Part shown: positions 29,682-39,869 of the stretch, in pieces
How the letters are laid out: each line of letters starts with the position of its first letter
How positions within the stretch are numbered: position 1 is the first letter of the stretch
Source of the DNA: Naegleria lovaniensis
Taxonomy: Eukaryota > Heterolobosea > Eutetramitea > Acrasida > Naegleriidae
Assembly: GCF_003324165.1 (NCBI RefSeq)
Contig: NW_025407881.1
Span: forward strand, 62,001 to 126,000
Length of the DNA: 64,000 bases
Direction of reading: 5' to 3'
The notes under the pieces: generated by a model
Told to the model about the DNA's origin: nothing
The model's database searches: none
The model's input: only the letters and a program-made list of their open reading frames with translations
Position numbers and translations under genes: made by a program

Positions 29682-32600
29682 TTAAAACTCGGCATTCGAT
29701 TCTGTGTGTTCCGCCACATGGGTGAGGCGGTCGTTCAACTGGCTGGCCAGGGAACGAATCTCTTCTGGCACAGATTCATCCTTAGCATATTTGAGTTTTT
29801 CTATGACTTGCAGCTGTAACTCCTTCCAACTTGAGTGTTCGATATTCTCTTTCATGGTCGTTGTTTGTAACATTTGAATGAGGAAACATAAAATTGCTCT
29901 CAAATACTTGTATTCAGGCTCTGTCTTGTAATAGTCCATTCTCATTGGTTCCTTCTTGTATTTCAATTCCACTTGGGAATGATGATAGTCTTTCAGAATT
30001 CGATTGAGATAGGGTATGAGTTCTGATAAAATTCTTGAACCTAAAAAATCATGAAATTTGGTTCCAAGGAGTTGAATGAGTTCAAGAGTTCTCTGTTTCA
30101 AAGTAATGGATGTTCTTTTTTGTAACAAATGAGTCATGAGCATGGGCCACAACAAATGAATGGATGATAAAATCTTATTTCCTGTGGAATGTTCATCCTC
30201 TTCTCGAATATTTGAATGTTCAAACATTGCAATGGCGTTTTCAATGATAGTAAGAAAAGAAACACTATTGAGTAGAGAATTTTGAGAGCTATTCATGAAA
30301 TGTTGTAATTTGGAGAGAATGGCTTTGATGGTTGTAATTTCTTTTTCAGTTAATTCCTTCTTTTCGGACAGATCTAGAGACTCTCGTTCTTGTTTCAACA
30401 CATGAAGTGTCTTGATAATATTTCCTAGAATAGAAAATAATGTTGGGAGAGTTGTTCTTTTCGAGTCTGTAAATTGTTGTTGTTGATCAATGGCATTAAA
30501 CACGCTCTGAATACAATCATCTACAATAGAAACCATATTCAAATGAGCAGAGAATTCTTCTCTCTTGTGATTAGTCAGCTCTGAATACGATATAGATTCA
30601 GTGAATTTCTTTCCAATGACATTGTATTCAAAGAGTGTATTTAACACTTGAGGAATGTGTGGATATAAGGACAGATATTTCAATCGATATCGTATATCAT
30701 CAATCATGTAATCAAAATTAGTCACCAACAAATACATGACACAATCTCTTGGTGATGAGGATATTTCCTTGTTTGGATAAAAATGTTTGGAGATTTCAGA
30801 AATTGTCTTGAAACAACTTTGGCGAATGTGTATGGATGGATAACCAAGTTGGTTCAGAATGGGATATAGTATTTTAAGAAGTAACATGTCCCTTTCATCA
30901 TGACGATTTGGATCCACAAATTTTGCTACCGTGCTCATACACTCTAGAATTAAGCAATTAGTTTCTATGGAATCCGATGATGTCTCTATGAGCTTTTCAC
31001 TCATGGTATCAATAATTGTGTGAATTACAGTTTTGGAAAAATCTTGAATGGTGTTGTGAGAACATGACTTGTCTTGCAATAATCCTTCGAGTATTTGAAT
31101 GAGCACCAAGACACTCTCATTTCTGTAAGAACTTTCTGATGACTTGCCTCTAATGGAGAAGGCAATTGAAAGCAAATGTTCAATATATGGCTTTGAGAGA
31201 AGACTTAACTTTCTTCCTAACAAATGACAAATGGAATATATCACTTGTATCATTCGGTCATCTACAAAATTTACGAAAATCTTTTTAGGAAATTGATTGT
31301 CTTCAGTTATAGGATTGTAGTGATCCATTTGTAATGATAACATTAGGGACAGGGTCATTTCTGATACCATTTCATCTGATGCTATAAAATTGGATCCTTT
31401 CTGTGATTTTAAAATGTACTCCAAGTAGCTATGAAATAGTTTGAAGGTCACAGTTTTCTCTTTTTCATTGGTGGTCTTACATGTTGAGGGAATGCTTTTC
31501 ACCAGAGTTAAAAATCGACTTTCAATTGAGTCTGAATATTCCATAGTTTCGATATTGTCTCTTCCTCCCACAAGTAAGCACTCAACAAGTACATCTACAG
31601 AATCATAGAGTGCATGAGAGCACTCTGTTAAAATATTGGCACAGTTTTCTAACATGCACTGTTGTATTTCTGTGACTTGATCAAATGTCACTGTTGATGA
31701 ATATTGAGCGTAAATTTCAGTACTGAAAATCTTTCGTAAAAAAGGTTCAAACTTTTCAAATTTTGCTTTAACTTGCTTCTTTTTGTCGTCAGAAGTAAAA
31801 ATCATTTGTGAAAGTTTTTCAATGGTCAATGATGATTCACTATTATTTTCAGATTCAGTCGTTTGTACCTCTGGTATAAATCCATTCAGTGCATCCGAAC
31901 AATTCATACATGTGACCGTTCCAAACAAGTCAAAAGCAGCACATTGTACTGCTCTTGAAATAAATGGAGGAGAAATGATCAATTTTGATACTTGACTTAT
32001 TAGTCCTGGGAAAATGCTCTCAATGATATGTTTAAAATTATCATCTGGTAAATGACCTTTAGTTTTTCTGCACAGAGTCAACAGGTCACCAATAGCTCTG
32101 AGAGATGTTTCAACAAGAAGTCTGTTTTTTTCTTTCACTGCAACATCTAACAGTTTGCTTGCAAAGATACTAATACTTTGGAGAGTAAATAGTTTGGAAG
32201 AGTGAGAATATGTCCATTGGCAATTTACAAAGTCTCGAAATGCATGAATTAATGACAGTTTGAGTTCTTCAGATGATGCAATGGAAGATGTATTTACAAA
32301 AACTTCCAATGTTGAGTGATCATCATCTGCGTAAACAATATGAATAATAAATAATGATTGGAACAGTGCAATAAATTTTTCCCCTTGTTCCATAGATTTT
32401 AACTTTCTAAAACAAGCAGACAATGCATCTAGAGTCTTTTCTAGCACCAGAGATGGCATTCCATTTGATGTTGCCTTCTTTTTCCTATAAATAAAATCCT
32501 TTTCCAATATTAACAAGAGCGGAAAGGTAATATAATCAAGAAACATATCAATATCGTGATTGCAATCCGTAATAAATTGTGTAATATTTGTCAAACTAGT

Positions 32601-32792
32601 TTTTAATTTTGCTGTTGTGCTTTCCGAAAGAGGGTAGGTGACTTGCTGTAACAGTGTAGCCAATTCCGAGCATTTTGGTTTTAACTCTTCCCTAAAAAAT
32701 GTTAGAGCATTGGTGTCTATCCCGTAAACACTTCTTGTTTGTGGATCCATCGAAATATTATTCTCAGAAGACGATGAATCGATCGGAATCAT
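29682..32792 (-). CDS. TTI1: TELO2-interacting protein 1 (TTI1), HEAT-repeat protein
   Basis: A single exon of 1036 residues is built of HEAT-like helices throughout. The N-terminus (FITDCNHDIDMFLDYITFPL, LLILEKD) and the C-terminus (LLWPMLMTHLLQKRTSITLK, then LELIQLLGTKFHDFLGSRI) follow TTI1, where the same LWP and GDFL-type signatures occur. With TELO2 and TTI2, TTI1 forms the TTT co-chaperone that matures PIKK kinases such as mTOR, ATM and ATR. Its ATG (AAAAAATGA) overlaps the stop codon of dynactin p150 on the same strand. The A run before its start encodes the last two lysines of p150. A fallback start at Met15 (32750) lacks this context. Confidence 0.75.
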   Translation of the reverse strand: MIPIDSSSSENNISMDPQTRSVYGIDTNALTFFREELKPKCSELATLLQQVTYPLSESTTAKLKTSLTNITQFITDCNHDIDMFLDYITFPLLLILEKDFIYRKKKATSNGMPSLVLEKTLDALSACFRKLKSMEQGEKFIALFQSLFIIHIVYADDDHSTLEVFVNTSSIASSEELKLSLIHAFRDFVNCQWTYSHSSKLFTLQSISIFASKLLDVAVKEKNRLLVETSLRAIGDLLTLCRKTKGHLPDDNFKHIIESIFPGLISQVSKLIISPPFISRAVQCAAFDLFGTVTCMNCSDALNGFIPEVQTTESENNSESSLTIEKLSQMIFTSDDKKKQVKAKFEKFEPFLRKIFSTEIYAQYSSTVTFDQVTEIQQCMLENCANILTECSHALYDSVDVLVECLLVGGRDNIETMEYSDSIESRFLTLVKSIPSTCKTTNEKEKTVTFKLFHSYLEYILKSQKGSNFIASDEMVSEMTLSLMLSLQMDHYNPITEDNQFPKKIFVNFVDDRMIQVIYSICHLLGRKLSLLSKPYIEHLLSIAFSIRGKSSESSYRNESVLVLIQILEGLLQDKSCSHNTIQDFSKTVIHTIIDTMSEKLIETSSDSIETNCLILECMSTVAKFVDPNRHDERDMLLLKILYPILNQLGYPSIHIRQSCFKTISEISKHFYPNKEISSSPRDCVMYLLVTNFDYMIDDIRYRLKYLSLYPHIPQVLNTLFEYNVIGKKFTESISYSELTNHKREEFSAHLNMVSIVDDCIQSVFNAIDQQQQFTDSKRTTLPTLFSILGNIIKTLHVLKQERESLDLSEKKELTEKEITTIKAILSKLQHFMNSSQNSLLNSVSFLTIIENAIAMFEHSNIREEDEHSTGNKILSSIHLLWPMLMTHLLQKRTSITLKQRTLELIQLLGTKFHDFLGSRILSELIPYLNRILKDYHHSQVELKYKKEPMRMDYYKTEPEYKYLRAILCFLIQMLQTTTMKENIEHSSWKELQLQVIEKLKYAKDESVPEEIRSLASQLNDRLTHVAEHTESNAEF

Positions 32793-35700
32793 TTTTTCTC
32801 GAATAGCTTGGCACCTTCCGTTCTTCCTTTGAAATGCACACGAACAGTGTGGTTGAAGGTATCCAATTGTCTTTTTTGCTCTTCCATCACTGTCAACGTT
32901 TTCATCAGCTGCTTCTCTGGTTTCAATTTAGAGTTTGTTAAATCGACGACTGATAATGGAACACAAGTTACTTCTTTCATGAGATTTGAGAGTGCTTTCC
33001 GTATTTGTTTTTTCTGCTGTTGAGTTTCATCCTCAACAAACATAGGATTGTGCACAATATTAATCAGCTTATTTTCATTCTGCTGAACCTTAGTAATAAA
33101 ATTTTGATGCTTAAGGTGTGCCAACTCATGACGTACTTTTTCAAGCTCAAATTTGTCAGTCTGATCCCCCATCATAGATGGCAATCTTTTAGAAAAAGAT
33201 GTTGTTCTTGAAAGTTGGCGTTGTAAGGGGTGTTTTGGTGAAAATCCACTTTCTGGTGTCAAGCTTTGAAGTCTTTCTTCCAACTCTTTGCAAATTGAAT
33301 CAAGTGTAAAAATATCATTTCTCATCTTGTCGATGGTGTCCATATAAAGTTGTTCTTCATGGATGGCTTCCTCATATTTTAGCTTGTAGTGTTCCATATC
33401 CGTTAGCTTTTCTTGAAGCTCCTTATTTTCATTTTCAATATTTTGAATGGAGTTCTTCAAGCTTTCCATTGTATCTCGTTCTTCCAACAGTTTTTGAAGC
33501 TTTTCTTGCAATTCAATAATTAATTTTGTCATCTCCTTTTTCTCTCGGTCCGAACGTTCTAACAATGGCTTCATGACGTCAAATGCCTCCAACTCCTTTT
33601 TGAACCTTACAATCTTTTTGGACAGAACAGAATTTGTCATCGCTAGTAATTATTGCAACGTAAGCGTGATTTTCCAATAAATTGATGCTTACCATCATAT
33701 GTTTCCAACTGTTCAGTGCTCGCTATCTCATTCGTTGAGGAAGCAATTTTATGACTAAAGTGTCGTATACTATCAAGAGGCAAAAATTCATTTTTGCTTT
33801 GGCCAAACCATTTGCCTAATGACACGACATCCTCATGTGAAATTCCTAAAACAGAGATTACCAATTGTGATAACTGTCTGAATGATATATCTGAGAACTG
33901 GTGTGATGAAATATAGGACACATCTATTTTAGATGTGAGTATCTTTTCAATTTTTGATAACTGTTTCTCTGAAATTTTCGATTGGTGTGGGTGAGCTTGA
34001 GAAATTTGTGATAACCTGGAAAAAACCGTTTCGTATACCAGAAGTAAAAATAATAAGGCAAGCTTGATGTCTACTAACAAATTAAAATTGCTTTCTCTCA
34101 TTAAAGCATTGTACGCCTTGGTGGTTGAAGTAAATAAATTCCGTACATTTTGAGCAAAAATAGTAAACTCATATTGGCACTCCGTCATGTAATCAAAAAT
34201 GTCGGTGTACGGGTTATTTGATTTTGCAGGCTCAAAATTTATATTATTTATCAAGTTCTTAATGTATTGTATTATCTCTATTATTGCATCTAGTACACGT
34301 AGACATGGTTGTAAAATAACAGAAATATTACTGAAAACTATTAACTCATTGATGTTTTCTGATATACATACCCCGAAAAATGTGAATTTGTTTCATAAGC
34401 ATCTCGCAGCAAATTAGTTAATGAATACGATAGAGAAACTGTAATTTCAATAAAACTATTTTCTGTTAGAGTATCTTTTTGTAAAGTATGAAGTAGAAGA
34501 TCAATAGCATATTGTATCTCTGAGAAATTTTTTACATTTGAAGATATCTCTTTCAGGCATTCAATGCTACCAATTCTGAATATGTACATTTCTAGAATAT
34601 AAATACATGATGAGAGGAAAAAGTGAGCCCTAATATGGTAATCCATTGATGACAGGTCAGAACAATAATTGAGTTCCGAAAAATGTTGAATAGCATATTC
34701 TAATTTTTTTGAAGAACTGTGGATGGTAAAGAATATTTTCATCCACACAGCATGATCTTCGTAGAACTTTTCTGGAAGTAATGACTGATCGAATAGTTCT
34801 GTATCAGAACCAATGGATCATGAAACTTACGTATAAAATATCCTTTTCTTTGGTAAGGGACTCGATATCTATTTTCATCATTTCTTTTTCAATCTGCCAG
34901 GATCGAATTCTTCGTTCTTCATTTTTCCATCTTGAGTCTAATTGTACGTTCTCTTGTTTTTGATCATTAGCTCTAAGCTCTACTGAGTCTTTTTCGTTCA
35001 TCGTTAGTTGAATCTTAACAAGATATTGCTCTAAATCATGGCAGTATGTCTCTCTTTCAGAAAGCTCAGCTCGCAGAAGATCTATTTCCTCCTTATTTAC
35101 CCTCTCAAGGTCAACATATAAATGTCTATAACATTCTAAATCGCTTAATTGTGTTGCCATTAAATTCAACGCCTTTGAAATTGGTAGTTTCATGAATAAT
35201 TGAAGAAAAAATTACCTACAGTTGCATAATCAGCGTTTTTAGTGAGCAGCTCTTGAATTTTTTGTTTGTAGAGAGTCTCAACTTCTAAATATTCCAAATC
35301 TAGATTTAAAGTATTTTTGGTCATGTCACCATCCTTGAATATAATTTCATCTAATTGGTCTCGAAGTTGTTTTGCATGCTCCTCAGCAATTTCCTTATCC
35401 AGCTGTAATTCCTCTACTTGAAGCTGTAGATGTGTAATTTTATCTTCATATAGATTTCTAATGCTTGTCAATTCTTGTTCCATCTTGTTTTTTTCTTCCT
35501 GCAACTCATCAAGCCTACTTTTGTGCTCCAATAAGACAGCTAAATCATTTCCTTGTATAAGTAAATTTGACGATTACAACTTACTATCAATATCTGTGTT
35601 TTCGAAACGTTTTTTCTCTCTTTCCAATCTTTTTTGGTGAAGTTCTTCTAGTTTCTTTTCTTTGATAGAGAGTTTGTCCAGAAGATCCTTAATCGGAATT

Positions 35701-36067
35701 GTGGAATGAGATGATGATTCACTGAACAAGTTGGAATTTTCGTATGCAAAATTATTTCTACTACGTGAATCCTTTCTACTCCTCAGAGTCTGATCCAACC
35801 CAATTAATTGTATCTAATCACAATCATAAGACATACCTTCGGATGTTCACGGGCGGAACGAACCTCAGTAGGATATGCTGTTTGGGTTCTTTCATTTATG
35901 CTAAGAGCAGATACTTCCGAGCTTTTCGTCATCATGATCAGTGGTTTGTCTTCTCCCTCAAGTTGTACTGAATGCCGTCGAAAGGTTGTATTGGATGGTT
36001 GTTGTTGTTGTTGTTGATCAGAGGAATGCGACTCATCTCCGTACGAGTGATGAAGGCTAGCACTCAT
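32789..36067 (-). CDS. DCTN1: Dynactin subunit 1 (p150Glued) homologue lacking the CAP-Gly domain
   Basis: Seven exons (35837-36067, 35585-35789, 35220-35539, 34831-35172, 34372-34784, 33693-34330, 32789-33642) join in frame to exactly 1000 residues. The acceptors of exons 2 and 3 have in-frame alternatives. The start is on an A run. The CC1-like coiled coil contains LQLDKEIAEEHAKQLRDQL. The globular region has SLLPEKFYEDHAVWMKIFF, AIDLLLHTLQKDTLTE and GNISVILQPCLRVLDAII. The C-terminus has KKQIRKALSNLMKEVTCVPL, then SVVDLTNSKLKPEKQLM, close to human [22 protein letters not shown]. It is the dynein activator subunit of dynactin. The N-terminal 77 residues are Gln/Ser-rich with no CAP-Gly domain, so direct microtubule binding is doubtful. 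Confidence 0.82.
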
Positions 36068-36162
36068 TTTTTGTATTGAGTCATCTCAACCACCAAAATC
36101 TTTACTAAGTTGAACACCTCCAATTAAATCAATTAAACAATTAAAATATTGTATTGTTTACA

Positions 36163-37018
36163 TTAGTTAAATACATAAGTATTATTATTTCGAATGAATT
36201 TAAGGTTTCTTGGACCTGTACGTTAGAAAAGTTAGACCACCACTACAACGTCACCACTTAAAACATACCATTGTATCCTACAATGTAATTGCTTCCATCA
36301 TTTGGCTTAGTCTGTTGCATAGCTATCAAGACAATATCATAAATCCACAAAATACCAAATCCACCAAATGTAAATAATTTAAATAATCCATAACCAACTT
36401 GACCAAGATAGAATCTATCTATTCCACAAATTCCAAAGAAAACGCTCAATGCCATAGCTACGGAGAAGTAATACCCGTTTCTGCATTTGATCATATTAAT
36501 AATTGTCATGAAATTAAGTTTTCATAAATTTAACTTTAAAAGACATACGTATAAAAGCAAGAAATTTCCTTGTAAAAGGTTCTATCTCCACTACATGTCA
36601 CACCGTCACGGACAGTACAAGAAACTTTTACAGTATTATTTGGTTGACATCCTTCGAATTCATACGTCTTGTTCGAAATGTTTGGAATATCACAAGCAAA
36701 TTGCGTCCCATACAGATCATCGCAAGGAGGAATATTATCTCCTTCTCTATTTCCAACACTTGTGCTACTCAGTATTCGGAATGAGTTCATGTTTGAATTT
36801 GGGGAATATTTGCTATCTTCATAATATACAGGAACAAGATTTGGTGACGTCAATTCATCACGTACAAAAGAGGCTACGATCATGTCAAACATGATGGTCA
36901 TATTTATAACTGCTAAAAGTAACATTGTTGAATATAACAAATTGACATTGTTGACGATCGTCCTAGTTTTAGGCGTCTTGGTAAAGCTTCGTGATGGCAG
37001 ATGTCGATGTGTGAACAT
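36163..37018 (-). CDS. TM2-domain membrane protein (TM2D1-3 family)
   Basis: Three exons (36549-37018, 36269-36480, 36163-36215) give 244 residues; the start is on an A run. An N-terminal signal anchor (about 29-50) is followed by a Cys-rich lumenal part (CDDLYGTQFACD, EGCQPNNTVKVSCTV, GVTCSGDRTFYKEISCFYT). Then comes the TM2 module: NGYYFSVAMALSVFFGICG, IDRFYLGQVGYGLFKLFTFGG, and KPNDGSNYIVGYNG. The last exon adds a short tail, PRNLKFIRNNNTYVFN, which corresponds to the tail after DYYG in human TM2D1. The DRF motif between the two helices is conserved. Family function is poorly known; in flies the three paralogues affect Notch signalling and endolysosomes. Confidence 0.85.
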
Positions 37019-37113
37019 TTTTTTGATTGTTATTTTGTTTTATTATTACGTCTTGAGAAATGTGATCCAAAAACCCAACATTTGTTGATGGTGTGTTTGC
37101 AATTTAATATAAT

Positions 37114-37721
37114 TTAGTGGACGATGATACCGATATCAGTTTTAGCAGAACGAATAGCAGACAAAACATCTTCCTTTGTGACTTGAGGCTTGCTAGCTAA
37201 TTCTGCGAAAATCTTGCTACTTTGTGGGTGTTTAGCCTTGGTTAAAACTTCACTGATAGTAGTATAGAAAGACTTTGGTGTTTCAACTCCTAATAGAATC
37301 ATTTCTTCCAAATAGTTAACAGCTCTCAATGGATTGGTATCAAAGAGACAACATCCAATCAGCATAGAGAAGGTTTCAACATCAGGTACAATGTTCTCAG
37401 CTCTCATTTCATCAAACATATATTTTGCCTTATCGGATTGAGCATTTTCAACACATTTCCAAATAATTTCGTTGTAGTGATCGACAGTGATAGGCATGCC
37501 CATATATTTGAGAGAACCAAACTTTTGGATAGCAACATCAGCTTGTTGAGCTCTCACTAATTAAAATTGAAAGTACAGAATTCGAATATATTAATGTTAG
37601 CATCATGAGAATGATACATACCTGATGGGTTTGCTTCGAATCGGATGTATCTGACTTGTTGGGAGGAAGCCGATAAAAATTTGTTATTCTTCACAGCAAA
37701 ACGAGAGAAGCGAGAGAGCAT
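37114..37721 (-). CDS. Small mitochondrial pentatricopeptide-repeat protein
   Basis: Exons 37622-37721 and 37114-37556 give 180 residues; the ATG is on a run of seven A. The N-terminus MLSRFSRFAVKNNKFLSASS, then QQVRYIRF, is Arg/Ser/aromatic-rich without acidic residues, like a mitochondrial presequence. Two PPR-type helical hairpins follow: ITVDHYNEIIWKCVENAQSD, KAKYMFDEMRAENIVPDVET, then FSMLIGCCLF and further helices. No DYW or SMR domain is present. PPR proteins bind organelle RNA one base per repeat; with so few repeats this one may instead be a ribosome- or complex-associated factor. The partner is unknown. Confidence 0.7.
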
Positions 37722-37956
37722 TTTTTTGCGATATTTTTGAGTCGTTTACAACGCTTGGTGCCTTTTCTTCGCAGTGGCACAATCTATCCAAAATTCTTTC
37801 TTCAAAACTTAAGTTGCTGTATGATTGAGCATTACAGGGAGTGTTGTTTCCTTGTTCAATGTTAGAGAAGCATTGTCAATGCTGCTGCTATCACTAAATA
37901 GATATTTACCCTCTTAAGAACGTTTGAAAATCAGTCCCCGATTAAGCCATTACAAG
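37722..37956. promoter_or_regulatory. Divergent promoter region between PPR and PGK genes
   Basis: These 235 nt separate divergent starts. The PGK start itself is ambiguous (37957 or 38014), so part of this region may be its 5' UTR. No other feature is seen. Confidence 0.35.
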
Positions 37957-39231
37957 ATGGATCCGGAACAAGACATCAAAAAAAAACCTTTGTTATTAAT
38001 CCAACACTCCATCATGAACAAGAAGAGTATTGAAGATGTTAATCTCTCTGGCAAGAGAGTACTTGTAAGAGTTGACTACAACGTTCCTCTCAAGAACGGT
38101 ATCATCAAAGACAACACAAGAATCAAAGAAACCATTCCTACATTGAAATACATTCTCGATCACGGAGCAACACAAATTGTACTGATGAGTCATCTCGGTA
38201 GACCTGACGGTAAGGTGGTTCCCGATGCATCGTTGGAACCTGTTGCTAAAGAGTTGGAAAAGTTGTTGGGTGAATCTGTTAGATTTGCAAAGGATTGTGT
38301 TGGTTCTGACTCTGAGAAGGCTGTTCTCGAAGAGAAGGCAAAGATTGTCTTGCTTGAAAATCTCAGATTTCACCCCGAAGAAGAGGTGTTGAAAGGAACC
38401 TCGGATGAAGCCGTTGAGAAATTTAGAGCACAGTTGGCCAAGTATGGAGACGTTTATGTGAATGATGCTTTCGGTACTGCTCACCGTCCACACTCCAGCA
38501 TGGTTGGATTAAAGAGATTAGGAACTTGCGTTTCTGGATTTCTTTTGAAGAAAGAACTTGACTATTTCCGTAAGGCTCTAGTTGAGCCACAACGTCCATT
38601 TGTTGCAATTCTTGGTGGTGCCAAAGTCAAGGACAAGATCAAGTTGATTGAAAACATGCTGGACAAAGTTGACGAAATGATCATCGTTGGAGGAATGGCT
38701 TTCACTTTTAAGAAAGTGTGCTTTGGTGTATCCATTGGAAAGTCCTTATTTGATGAAGAAGGATCAAAAATTGTTGAAGGTTTGCTTGAAAAGGCAAAGA
38801 AGAATGGTGTTAAACTTCACTTCCCAATTGACCACGTTTGTGCAAACGCTGTAAATGATACTGCAGAGAAATCTATTTACACTGATGAGCAAGGAATCCC
38901 TGATGATTTGATGGGATTGGATATTGGCCCACAATCTATTGAGTTGTTCAAACAAGTCATTTTAGGTGCCAAAACTTTGGTTTGGAACGGACCAGCAGGA
39001 GTATTCGAGATTAAGCAATTTGCTACAGGCTCAGTTGGTTTGTTGGATGCTGTTGCAACTGCAACTGAAAAAGGGTTAGTTTCAATTATTGGAGGTGGTG
39101 ACACTGTCAGCTTGGTTTGCAATAATGGTGCTCAAAATAAGGTGTCACACATTAGCACAGGAGGAGGTGCATCATTGGAATTATTGGAAGGACGTAAACT
39201 TCCAGGAGTTGAGGCTCTTGATGACAAATAA
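37957..39231 (+). CDS. PGK: Phosphoglycerate kinase
   Basis: A single exon encodes 424 residues from ATG 37957, or 405 from ATG 38014, where the family usually begins. All PGK hallmarks are present: [74 protein letters not shown] and the nucleotide loop GGGDTVSLV. The enzyme transfers the acyl phosphate of 1,3-bisphosphoglycerate to ADP in glycolysis. The extra 19 residues ([11 protein letters not shown]...) are basic and short, and do not look like a clear mitochondrial or glycosomal targeting signal. No C-terminal SKL-type signal is present (it ends LDDK), so a cytosolic location is expected. Confidence 0.95.
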   Translation: MDPEQDIKKKPLLLIQHSIMNKKSIEDVNLSGKRVLVRVDYNVPLKNGIIKDNTRIKETIPTLKYILDHGATQIVLMSHLGRPDGKVVPDASLEPVAKELEKLLGESVRFAKDCVGSDSEKAVLEEKAKIVLLENLRFHPEEEVLKGTSDEAVEKFRAQLAKYGDVYVNDAFGTAHRPHSSMVGLKRLGTCVSGFLLKKELDYFRKALVEPQRPFVAILGGAKVKDKIKLIENMLDKVDEMIIVGGMAFTFKKVCFGVSIGKSLFDEEGSKIVEGLLEKAKKNGVKLHFPIDHVCANAVNDTAEKSIYTDEQGIPDDLMGLDIGPQSIELFKQVILGAKTLVWNGPAGVFEIKQFATGSVGLLDAVATATEKGLVSIIGGGDTVSLVCNNGAQNKVSHISTGGGASLELLEGRKLPGVEALDDK

Positions 39232-39453
39232 TTTTGTAGAAATAATTAATGAAACATTGTTGCGCGATAACAAAATATTTGACAGACTGCTTATTGAATA
39301 CGATGTTCTAAAAAGGTTACTTTTGGATCTTGAAAACCTGTAGTTTAACAAGTTGTCAGAAGGTGACTTCATCTCAGTCGATGACCCAAGCGAACACCTC
39401 GCTCTTCATCTTGTTACCTCATTTTGATGAATTCACAGGTCAATCAAAAAAAA

Positions 39454-39738
39454 ATGAAAAAAGAAGAGAGAGAAGCTTGCTGGAAAGCGAAAGAACTTCT
39501 CTTTGAATGTCTCGATCAGAACAAGGAGGATATTTCTAAATGTGAAGTAGAATTTATGAAATTGCAAAATCTTTGTCCGGAGTCGTGGGTCAGTCGTTTT
39601 ATTGGAAAAAGAAAATTTGATCGGGAAAAAGAAGAAATTATTAAAAAGTGGGGAGACCGCCAAGTGGAAGAACGAAGACGGAAAGTAGAAGCATTTCGTC
39701 GTGTGCCGAGCGACCAGGCAAATAAAGAAGAGTTTTAA
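39454..39738 (+). CDS. COA6: Cytochrome c oxidase assembly factor 6 (COA6)
   Basis: The ATG at 39454 lies on a run of nine A and gives 94 residues. Twin cysteine motifs have the spacing peculiar to COA6: CWKAKELLFEC (CX9C) and CEVEFMKLQNLC (CX10C), as in human COA6 CWGARDEYWKC and CKKLRSSFESSC. CPESWVSRFIGKRKFDREKE matches the CPQQWIKYFDKRR segment. COA6 is a small intermembrane-space CHCH protein that helps deliver copper to COX2 through SCO proteins. An in-frame ATG upstream at 39427 exists but lacks the A-run context. Its stop is 131 nt before FBF1. Confidence 0.85.
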   Translation: MKKEEREACWKAKELLFECLDQNKEDISKCEVEFMKLQNLCPESWVSRFIGKRKFDREKEEIIKKWGDRQVEERRRKVEAFRRVPSDQANKEEF

Positions 39739-39869
39739 AACAAGCAGAAATAACTTGGCGCCAAAAAAATTACCGCGTAAGTTTTTACATCAAAGCATCA
39801 ACGACCGCCAAACAAAAAAATTTAAATCTTGTCCTGACCTTGGAAAAACACCATATCAATTCCACCTAA

